From JAZKFP01 sp040386355 (GTDB taxonomy: Bacteria; Pseudomonadota; Gammaproteobacteria; Pseudomonadales; UBA6940), in NCBI GenBank assembly GCA_040386355.1, contig JAZKFP010000325.1:1-5801 (forward strand): a DNA stretch of 5,801 nucleotides. Reading direction: 5' to 3'. A program made the translations under genes and the position numbers. The first letter of the stretch is position 1; the number at the start of each line of letters is the position of its first letter. Below the pieces are notes generated by a model. That model saw only the letters and a list, made by a program, of their open reading frames with translations. It searched no databases and was not told the origin of the DNA. Positions 1 through 5,801 of the stretch are shown here, piece after piece.

Positions 1-8
1 AATGCTGT

Positions 9-51
9 AAATGCCGTTCGCAAGACATTTACTGTCTTGCGAACGGCATTT
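9..51 (+). terminator. Strong hairpin upstream of yajC, probable terminator of the preceding gene
   Basis: A perfect 19-bp inverted repeat: arm 9-27, a 5-nt loop (TTTAC, 28-32), arm 33-51. The core arm is ATGCCGTTCGCAAGACA, more GC-rich than its surroundings. Only a short T run (49-52) follows on the + strand before GCG, so it is not a textbook intrinsic terminator. The minus-strand exit has no T run either. In many gammaproteobacteria tgt lies upstream of yajC, so this most likely ends the transcript of an upstream gene outside the window. It could instead be a dispersed palindromic repeat. The heptamer TTGCGAA in the right arm (37-43) recurs just after the stem (51-57). Confidence 0.55.
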
Positions 52-83
52 TGCGAAAAAATTATTTCATGTTTGGTATCCAT

Positions 84-89
84 GAGAGG
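84..89 (+). promoter_or_regulatory. Ribosome binding site of yajC
   Basis: GAGAGG lies 5 nt before the ATG at 95. It supports that start over the out-of-frame ATGs at 69 and 82. The 82 frame ends after eight codons. Confidence 0.7.
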
Positions 90-94
90 TTTTT

Positions 95-439
95 ATGTTT
101 TTAATTAGTCCTGCTTACGCCGAAACTGCTGCAGCTACTCCGCCAGCTGGTGCTGCGTGGATTCAACTCGTAATGATGGCCGGTTTATTTTTGATCTTTT
201 ATTTTTTATTAATTCGCCCACAAAATAAACAACGTCGTGAACATCGCGCTTTAATCGAAAATTTAACAAAAGGCGATGAAGTGGTATTGGGTGGCGGTTT
301 ATTAGGTCGAATTACTCAAGTAGACGATCAATACGCAAATCTTGAAATTGCACAAAACGTTGAAGTGCGAGTTCAAAAATCGGCGGTTATTTCTGCATTA
401 CCTAAAGGTACTTTAAAATCTATTCAAACTAAAAAATAA
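95..439 (+). CDS. yajC: Sec translocon accessory subunit YajC
   Basis: A small single-span inner-membrane protein that associates with SecD and SecF in the holotranslocon. It is not essential in E. coli, and its exact contribution is unsettled. The protein is 114 aa, close to the roughly 110 aa of the E. coli protein. A short N-terminal Ala/Pro-rich stretch precedes one hydrophobic segment at about residues 22-40, directly followed by the family signature RPQ (41-43) and a basic cytosolic stretch (NKQRREHR). The conserved core KGDEVVLGGGLLGRI (59-73) is the YajC domain motif, and a beta-rich tail with VRVQKSAV follows. Ala-Tyr-Ala at residues 7-9 resembles a signal peptidase site, but there is no hydrophobic core before it, so cleavage is unlikely. 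It is first of the yajC-secD-secF cluster, 87 nt ahead of secD. Identification is secure from motifs, size and context. Confidence 0.96.
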   Translation: MFLISPAYAETAAATPPAGAAWIQLVMMAGLFLIFYFLLIRPQNKQRREHRALIENLTKGDEVVLGGGLLGRITQVDDQYANLEIAQNVEVRVQKSAVISALPKGTLKSIQTKK

Positions 440-449
440 ATATCATTCC

Positions 450-474
450 TAAAGTAGTATTTTCTTCTACTTTA
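450..474 (+). promoter_or_regulatory. AT-rich stem-loop in the yajC-secD spacer
   Basis: An 8-bp inverted repeat, TAAAGTAG (450-457) and CTACTTTA (467-474), encloses a 9-nt loop and is followed by a T-rich stretch (475-480). It starts 10 nt after the yajC stop. The stem has only two G-C pairs, so it could be at most a weak or partial terminator, or an mRNA-processing or stabilising element between the two genes. No function is shown by the sequence alone. Confidence 0.35.
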
Positions 475-517
475 TTTATTAAATTTAATTTTATAAAAAT
501 TTATCTATTGTACGATT

Positions 518-522
518 GAGGA
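518..522 (+). promoter_or_regulatory. Ribosome binding site of secD
   Basis: GAGGA ends 4 nt before the ATG at 527, a workable Shine-Dalgarno. The resulting N-terminus matches the family start (basic residue, then PLWKY), which confirms the choice of start. Confidence 0.65.
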
Positions 523-526
523 CAGC

Positions 527-2413
527 ATGCTAAGCCGATTCCCCCTTTGGAAATATGGAATTATCGCGCTCATTTTATTTTTCTCGGTATTGTATGCGTT
601 GCCTAATCTGTATCCGGATCAACCCGTTGTTCAAATCACGCGTGTTCTAGTTGGACAGCCGGTTGAAATTAACGCACTAGAAAAAGCCAAGGATGCACTA
701 GCGCAATCCGAAATCACTGATGTTTCTCTCGAAGTTAATCCAAAGAAAACAATTGGTACATTAATTTTCAAATCGGTACCTGAGCAAATTCGTGCAAAAG
801 ATATTATTCAAAAAACGTTGGCACAAGATTATGTTGTCGCGGTAAACCTTGTTTCAAAAACACCAGATTGGTTGTTATCTCTAGGTGCAACCCCAATGAA
901 ATTAGGTTTGGATTTACGCGGCGGTGTGCACTTTTTATTAGCGGTGGATATTCAAAAAGCGTTAGACCAACGATTAATAACGTATCGAGATGAGATTGCG
1001 GACTTATTAGTAGCCGAGCGAATTCGTTATCGTTCAGTATCTCAACCCAGTTCATCCAATGTGCAAGACGATGGAAGCGCGAGTTTGCCTTTGATTACGG
1101 TTGCGTTTTCTGATACCGCTCAAGCTGAAAAAGCAGTGGAAATTTTAAAAACACTACGTGAATTTCAAATTCAATTATTAGACACTCAAGTTAAATTACA
1201 AATTTCCCCGCAAGCTATCCAACGTATTCGTGAACATGCAATTTCTCAAAATTTAACCACATTACGTAATCGAGTTAATGAATTAGGCGTTAGTGAACCG
1301 CTTGTGCAAAAACAAGGTAGTGACCGAATTGTGGTTGAATTACCCGGTGTACAAGATACTGCGCAGGCAAAACGAATTATTGGCCGAACTGCAAATTTAG
1401 AATTTCGTTTAGTTGATAAAAATGCTTCATTGAGTGGTTCTTCATTAAGCGGTGAATCCTTTCCATTACGTCAAGCACCGAATCAAAAAACGGTTTTAGA
1501 AAGACGCATTATTGCAACAGGTGATCAAGTTCTCGATGCGCAGTCTGGTTTTGATGAAAATGGTCAGCCTGAAGTCAGCATTAATTTAGATTCTAAAGGC
1601 GGTAATCAAATGCAGCGTATAACCAGCGCACATGTTGGTGATGCAATGGCTGTTTTATTCGTTGAACAAAAAACCGAATTAAAATCTACCTTAGAAAATG
1701 GTGGCTGGGTACAAAAACCTATTACTACTGAAGAAAAAACAGTTATTAACCAAGCAAATATTCAAGGTGTTTTTGGAAATCGTTTTCGAATTACCGGTTT
1801 AGATAGCCCGCAAGAAAGTTCGGAATTAGCTTTATTATTAAGAGCAGGTGCGCTAGCTGCTCCGATGTATTTTATTGAAGAAAGCACTATTGGACCTAGT
1901 TTGGGTCAACAAAATATTAATGATGGTTTAAAATCTTTTGCTTTAGGCGCGGCTTTAGTTTTTCTTTGCATGTTAGTGGTTTATCGCATTTTTGGAATCT
2001 TTGCCAATATTGCGTTACTGCTTAACGTAGTTTTGATGACAGCAATTTTATCGTTATTTTCAGCGACGCTCACTTTGCCTGGAATTGCGGGCATTGTTTT
2101 GACAATGGGTATGGCAGTCGATGCCAATGTTTTAATCCATGAACGTATCAAAGAAGAATTACGTAAGGGTGCATTAGCATTTGAAGCTATTGAAGCGGGT
2201 TATGATCGTGCTTTTATAACAATTTTAGATTCAAATTTAACTACGTTAATTATTGCACTAATTTTATTCGTTATTGGTACTGGCCCAATTAAAGGTTTTG
2301 CAGTGACTTTAGGTGTTGGTATTTTAACTTCTATGTTTACTTCAGTGGTAGTAACACGGGCTTTGGTTTCACTAGTGTATGGCGGAAAATCCATTCATAA
2401 AGTACATATTTAA
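527..2413 (+). CDS. secD: Protein translocase subunit SecD
   Basis: The larger subunit of the SecDF proton-driven motor, an RND-superfamily inner-membrane protein that helps complete preprotein translocation on the periplasmic side of SecYEG. The protein is 628 aa, close to the 615 aa of E. coli SecD. The first membrane segment (about 10-29) follows the family-typical start MLSRFPLWKY. The large periplasmic region contains the Sec_GG motif GLDLRGGVHFLLAVD (127-141) and the conserved NRVNELGVSEPLVQ (248-261). The segment leading to the second membrane helix carries IGPSLGQQ (455-462). Five more membrane segments lie at about 469-487, 491-512, 516-535, 563-583 and 591-612. TMGMAVDANVLIHERIKEE (526-544) includes Asp532, in the position of the conserved membrane aspartate implicated in proton movement. 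The gene lies 23 nt ahead of secF and is probably cotranscribed with it. No frameshift or missing motif was seen. Confidence 0.98.
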   Translation: MLSRFPLWKYGIIALILFFSVLYALPNLYPDQPVVQITRVLVGQPVEINALEKAKDALAQSEITDVSLEVNPKKTIGTLIFKSVPEQIRAKDIIQKTLAQDYVVAVNLVSKTPDWLLSLGATPMKLGLDLRGGVHFLLAVDIQKALDQRLITYRDEIADLLVAERIRYRSVSQPSSSNVQDDGSASLPLITVAFSDTAQAEKAVEILKTLREFQIQLLDTQVKLQISPQAIQRIREHAISQNLTTLRNRVNELGVSEPLVQKQGSDRIVVELPGVQDTAQAKRIIGRTANLEFRLVDKNASLSGSSLSGESFPLRQAPNQKTVLERRIIATGDQVLDAQSGFDENGQPEVSINLDSKGGNQMQRITSAHVGDAMAVLFVEQKTELKSTLENGGWVQKPITTEEKTVINQANIQGVFGNRFRITGLDSPQESSELALLLRAGALAAPMYFIEESTIGPSLGQQNINDGLKSFALGAALVFLCMLVVYRIFGIFANIALLLNVVLMTAILSLFSATLTLPGIAGIVLTMGMAVDANVLIHERIKEELRKGALAFEAIEAGYDRAFITILDSNLTTLIIALILFVIGTGPIKGFAVTLGVGILTSMFTSVVVTRALVSLVYGGKSIHKVHI

Positions 2414-2436
2414 TAAAATTTTCTAAGAGTTAACAG

Positions 2437-3366
2437 ATGGCAACTTCAAATATTAAATTTATGAAAGTACGCCGACCGGCGTATATGTTTTCAATATTAT
2501 TAACTATTGCGTGTATTGCCTCTTTAATGTTTAAAGGATTGTCGTTTGGTTTGGATTTTACAGGTGGTACTTTAATAAATATCGAATTTTCTAAAGATGC
2601 AAATCTTGAAGAAATTCGTAGCTGGTTAATGGAAGATGAATATGAATCGGCTGTAGTTCAACAATTTGGTCGATCAAATGAAGTGGTTGTTCGAATTCCT
2701 CCACAAAAAAATAATGCTCAGGCCGCAAGTGATACGAATTTAGGACAACAAGTTTTTCAAGCAATTCAGACGCGTGCCCCTGATGCGCAATTGCAGAGAA
2801 ATGATTTTATTGGCCCGCAGATGGGTGAAGAATTGAAGTACGAAGGTGCACTTGCCATGTTTGTGGGATTATTACTCATGATGGTATACATCGGTTTTCG
2901 ATTTAAATTTAAATTTGCTTTCGCGGGTGTGGTTGCGTTATTTCATGATGCGTTAGTTGTGCTTGGAGTTTTTTCACTTTTTGAATTACCTTTTGATCAA
3001 ACTGTCCTTGCTGCTGTACTAGCGGTTATCGGATATTCAATTAACGATACGATTGTTATTTTTGATCGAATTCGTGAAAACTTTATTGCAGACCCAGAGC
3101 AAGATATTGGTGATATCATTGATCTGTCGTTAAACCAAACATTGTTTCGAACGATCATGTTATCTACAACGGTACTGCTTGTACTATTTGCATTATTTTT
3201 TGTCGGGGGTGAAGCAGTATATTTCTTTGCATTGGCATTAATTATCGGAACGTTTTTTGGAACCTATTCTTCGGTATACATCGCTAGTAATTTGTTAATG
3301 ACACAAAAATTATCTAAAGATGATTTTATGGATAAAGAAAGCGCAGCAATTGATGATTTACCATAA
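2437..3366 (+). CDS. secF: Protein translocase subunit SecF
   Basis: The smaller partner of SecD. Together they form a 12-helix inner-membrane complex that uses the proton-motive force to support late steps of Sec export. The protein is 309 aa, a usual length for SecF. The first helix is at about 15-33, followed directly by the Sec_GG motif FGLDFTGGT (37-45). A compact periplasmic domain spans to about 134, including IGPQMGEEL (125-133). Helices then lie at about 135-154, 160-181, 189-208, 238-258 and 260-286. The signature GYSINDTIVIFDRIREN (199-215) has Asp204 and Asp210 in the conserved fourth helix region. The tail is acidic and cytosolic. The start at 2437 follows a weak Shine-Dalgarno AAGAG (2425-2429). 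A second in-frame Met at 2461 is possible, but the longer form fits the family better. All hallmarks are intact. Confidence 0.98.
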   Translation: MATSNIKFMKVRRPAYMFSILLTIACIASLMFKGLSFGLDFTGGTLINIEFSKDANLEEIRSWLMEDEYESAVVQQFGRSNEVVVRIPPQKNNAQAASDTNLGQQVFQAIQTRAPDAQLQRNDFIGPQMGEELKYEGALAMFVGLLLMMVYIGFRFKFKFAFAGVVALFHDALVVLGVFSLFELPFDQTVLAAVLAVIGYSINDTIVIFDRIRENFIADPEQDIGDIIDLSLNQTLFRTIMLSTTVLLVLFALFFVGGEAVYFFALALIIGTFFGTYSSVYIASNLLMTQKLSKDDFMDKESAAIDDLP

Positions 3367-3388
3367 AATCGATGGAAAATAATTATCA

Positions 3389-5611
3389 ATGCAGCATTCG
3401 ATTGAACAAATAATTGATGAAATAGTTCGACGCTTTAATGGTAAAATTGTACTCGGTTTACCCTTAGGTTTAGGAAAACCGCTTCGATTTTTAAATGCGT
3501 TAGTCAAACGTGCAAATGAAGATCGTACTATTGACCTAACTATTATCACCGCGTTGTCTTTGGAAAAACCTCAGGCAGGTTCTGGTCTGCAAAAGCGTTT
3601 AGCTTCCCCAATCATCAAACGTCTTTTTAAAAATTATCAAGAACCTTTATACATTAGCCTCATTCGCCAAAAAAAATTACCTAAAAATATTCGGGTGCGT
3701 GAGTTTTATGTCAAAGCTGGATCAGCAAAAAATAGTGCACTAGCCCAACAAGATTATATTTCAGTCAACTACACTCATGTTGCGCAAGCTTTACATTCTT
3801 ATGGAGTAAATTTAATCGCACACTGGGTTGCCGTTGATTCAAACTATCCCGATAAAATAAGTCTTAGTTGTAATCCAGACATTACCCTAGATTTATTCGA
3901 TCCAAATTTTGCTTACGCCATTGATCGATCAAAAGTTTTATTAGTTGCAGAAGTGCAGCCACAATTACCTTATATGTACGGTAAAGCCGAGATTCTTGCA
4001 AAAGAATTTGATTGGGTAATTCCTGCAAATCATGACACGTCTGATTTATTTTGTACCCCTAATACTCCAATTTCTGAAACTGAACATTGTATTGGTTTAC
4101 GTGCCAGCGCGTTAATTGCTGATGGTGGAACACTACAAATTGGAATTGGTGCATTATCTGATGCAATTGTGAATGCATTAATTGTTCGACAACATAATAA
4201 TTCCAGTTATCGCCAATGTATTGAGCGTCTTGAGCCTAATACAAATCAAATTTATACAAACGTTTTTCAACGCGGCTTATACGGTTCAAGCGAAATGCTA
4301 GTTCACGGTTTCTTGCATTTAATAGACGCTGGAATTTTAAAACGAAATGTTATTGATGATTTTCCTTTGCAACAAGCCTGTTCAATAATTGAAAAAACAA
4401 CAGATATTTCGCCATTAAATGAATCGCATTTAAATGCTGATACAGTTTCAAAAATTATTTTGCAATTAATTGAAAATAATTCATTAACCATTCCATTTAC
4501 CAAAAAGCAATTTGTTTGGTTGCAACAGATTGGATTAATCAAATCTGATGTTGAGTATTCGGTAGAAGGTTTAATTTGGAATAATTCAAAATTTTTATGG
4601 AATGATCTTCAAGATTTTTTAAAAAATAATAGTTGTGTAGTGCTTTTAGGAAATCAAATTTTTGGAACTACATGTTTACACGCTGGATTCTTTCTAGGTC
4701 CTAACGCGATGTATGAAAAGCTCCGCAATATGTCAGTAGCAGATTTGAAAAAGATTCAGATGAGAAGTGTAGGTTTTATTAATCAAATTTATGGATCATC
4801 GCGTTTAAAAATATTACAACGCCAACATGCGCGTTTTATTAATACTGCAATGATGGTTACTTTATCCGGTGCAGCGGTATCGGATGCTTTAGAAGATGGA
4901 ACTGTAATTAGTGGAGTAGGAGGACAATATAATTTTGTCGCTATGGCACATGAATTATTAAATGCACGTTCTATTATTTGTTTGCGAAGCACTCTAGGTG
5001 AAGGAAGTAATGCACGCTCAAATATTCGTACAATGTACGGACATATTACGATTCCTAAACATTTACGCGATGTAGTCATTACAGAATATGGAATTGCAGA
5101 ATTACGTGGAAAGACAGATGCAGAAATTTGTGACGCATTGATTCGGATTGCTGATTCACGTTTCCAAAAAGAATTAATTGAATTTGCGCAAAAAAGTAAT
5201 AAATTGCCTAGAGATTATCAAATCCCAGAATACCATCGTGCTAATACTCCCAATAATCTGAATCGAATATTTAAAGAATTGAACAATTTGCATCCGTTAG
5301 TTTCCTATCCGTTCGGTCATGATTTAACCGAGGAAGAAGAGTGGTTATCGAGATCTCTTGCGCCGTTAAAAACACTTAATAAAAATCCTCAAACGTGGTT
5401 TAATTTTTTAAAGCAGGAGCATTTGAAAGCTTTCTCTACTAAAACCTATGCGAAAAAAATTACCGAAATACTAGGGCAAGATGGACAAATACATTTGCAA
5501 GAATTATGGCATCGTATGCAAGTTGACCAGCCCGCTTCGATGATGGATCACGTAGTAAAATGGTGGATCGCCCATCGTCTGTATCAAGAATTGAATCACT
5601 CATTGTCATAA
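3389..5611 (+). CDS. Acetyl-CoA hydrolase/CoA-transferase family protein, long (740 aa) form
   Basis: A predicted cytosolic enzyme that hydrolyses an acyl-CoA or transfers CoA between carboxylic acids. The substrate cannot be told from sequence. The N-terminal part begins with GLPLGLGKP (23-31) and carries GGTLQIGIGALSDAI (246-260), a CoA-transferase-like glycine loop. GLYGSSEMLVHG (296-307) follows, in which Glu302 sits where class I CoA-transferases of this superfamily place the Glu that forms the CoA thioester; this assignment is inferred by analogy. A linker (about 335-425) leads to the C-terminal AcetylCoA_hyd_C-like half, with LHAGFFLGP (430-438), ISGVGGQYNF (507-516), the GHITIPKHLRD stretch (551-561) and VVITEYGIAELRG (562-574). 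At 740 aa it is much longer than the classical enzymes of about 430-530 aa, but resembles a long proteobacterial subfamily. No membrane segment or signal peptide is evident. The ATG at 3389 is the first possible start, as an in-frame stop lies at 3380-3382. Its Shine-Dalgarno is poor (only GGA near 3374). It starts 22 nt after secF, so co-transcription is likely. Confidence 0.88.
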   Translation: MQHSIEQIIDEIVRRFNGKIVLGLPLGLGKPLRFLNALVKRANEDRTIDLTIITALSLEKPQAGSGLQKRLASPIIKRLFKNYQEPLYISLIRQKKLPKNIRVREFYVKAGSAKNSALAQQDYISVNYTHVAQALHSYGVNLIAHWVAVDSNYPDKISLSCNPDITLDLFDPNFAYAIDRSKVLLVAEVQPQLPYMYGKAEILAKEFDWVIPANHDTSDLFCTPNTPISETEHCIGLRASALIADGGTLQIGIGALSDAIVNALIVRQHNNSSYRQCIERLEPNTNQIYTNVFQRGLYGSSEMLVHGFLHLIDAGILKRNVIDDFPLQQACSIIEKTTDISPLNESHLNADTVSKIILQLIENNSLTIPFTKKQFVWLQQIGLIKSDVEYSVEGLIWNNSKFLWNDLQDFLKNNSCVVLLGNQIFGTTCLHAGFFLGPNAMYEKLRNMSVADLKKIQMRSVGFINQIYGSSRLKILQRQHARFINTAMMVTLSGAAVSDALEDGTVISGVGGQYNFVAMAHELLNARSIICLRSTLGEGSNARSNIRTMYGHITIPKHLRDVVITEYGIAELRGKTDAEICDALIRIADSRFQKELIEFAQKSNKLPRDYQIPEYHRANTPNNLNRIFKELNNLHPLVSYPFGHDLTEEEEWLSRSLAPLKTLNKNPQTWFNFLKQEHLKAFSTKTYAKKITEILGQDGQIHLQELWHRMQVDQPASMMDHVVKWWIAHRLYQELNHSLS

Positions 5612-5746
5612 TGTTTTTTAAAAAATCTGCCATTAAAGAATTATCCTCCTAATACATTTCTTAAAAATTCAAGTTTCCTTGGATGCCTATGTCTTAATAG
5701 ATTGCGTTTCATATAAACCCATAGTGTTTGCCTTTGTTCTTAAATA

Positions 5747-5766
5747 CTACGGGTATATACCCGTAG
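5747..5766. repeat. Perfect 20-bp palindrome in the 3' intergenic region
   Basis: The half-site CTACGGGTAT is followed at once by its exact reverse complement, with no spacer. The flanking bases (A at 5746, C at 5767) break the symmetry. As RNA it could fold into an 8-bp stem with a 4-nt loop. No T run follows on the + strand, so it is not a standard terminator for the gene ending at 5611, although it might act as one. Other readings are an operator for a dimeric regulator of a gene beyond the window, or a copy of a dispersed palindromic repeat. The surrounding 5612-5801 holds no convincing gene and no clear intrinsic terminator. Confidence 0.6.
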
Positions 5767-5801
5767 CGAATGAAAATTAGGTAAAACGAAGTGGTGAAGC
5801 C

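Noticed and set aside
11..49. Resemblance of the hairpin arm (ATGCCGT) to the Neisseria DNA uptake sequence
   Set aside because: Only the first seven bases agree and the rest diverges. The genes and composition are not neisserial, and no other copies occur in the window.
51..79. Possible sigma-70 promoter for yajC (TTGCGA at 51-56, TGGTAT at 74-79, 17-nt spacer)
   Set aside because: The -10 box matches the consensus poorly (3 of 6), and the -35 overlaps the hairpin arm. It would leave an untranslated leader of only about 10 nt. The match is not strong enough to annotate.
804..1055. Minus-strand open frames inside secD, secF and the CoA-enzyme gene (e.g. 804-1055, 2200-2394, 4303-4542, 4789-5079)
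   Set aside because: They lie wholly or almost wholly inside well-supported genes on the other strand, lack recognisable domains, and are explained as antisense shadows.
3726..4640. Extra length in the CoA-enzyme gene as a possible gene fusion or insertion
   Set aside because: The length exceeds the classical enzymes, but the linker runs smoothly into the conserved LHAGFFLGP region. The whole protein resembles a known long subfamily, so no recent fusion is indicated.
5614..5625. TTTTTTAAAAAA just after the CoA-enzyme stop codon as a terminator
   Set aside because: It is self-complementary, but has no G-C pairs and no loop, so it would not form a stable terminator hairpin.
5637..5776. Open + strand frame of about 45 codons across the 3' intergenic region
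   Set aside because: It has no ATG, GTG or TTG start with a ribosome binding site at its front, and it reads straight through the palindrome. It is short enough to be chance and resembles no family I know.

Overview
The window carries a low-GC (clearly AT-rich, estimated by eye) bacterial chromosomal segment. The SecD N-terminus (RFPLWKY, then ALPNLYP) and the yajC-secD-secF order look gammaproteobacterial. The base composition would fit a low-GC lineage such as the Legionellales, but that placement is inference: no rRNA or marker comparison was possible.

Layout: positions 1-94 hold no recognisable gene, but contain a perfect 19-bp inverted repeat (9-27/33-51), probably the terminator of the transcription unit to the left. 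Three Sec accessory genes follow on the + strand: yajC (95-439), secD (527-2413) and secF (2437-3366). A fourth + strand gene (3389-5611) starts 22 nt after secF and encodes a 740-residue protein of the acetyl-CoA hydrolase/CoA-transferase superfamily. The last 190 nt (5612-5801) have no convincing gene, but contain a perfect 20-bp palindrome (5747-5766) and a minus-strand AGGAGG followed by a short reading frame of doubtful reality.

Function: YajC, SecD and SecF form the inner-membrane subcomplex that associates with SecYEG and uses the proton-motive force to help pull secreted proteins through after SecA-driven translocation. All three are full length with their signature motifs intact. The CoA-enzyme gene has no obvious link to protein export. 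Its tight spacing to secF suggests co-transcription rather than shared function.

Overall this is an ordinary housekeeping region. I found no convincing undescribed system. The items most worth checking are the terminal palindrome (possible dispersed repeat or operator), the conservation of the secF-CoA-enzyme junction, and the hairpin in the unusually long yajC-secD spacer.
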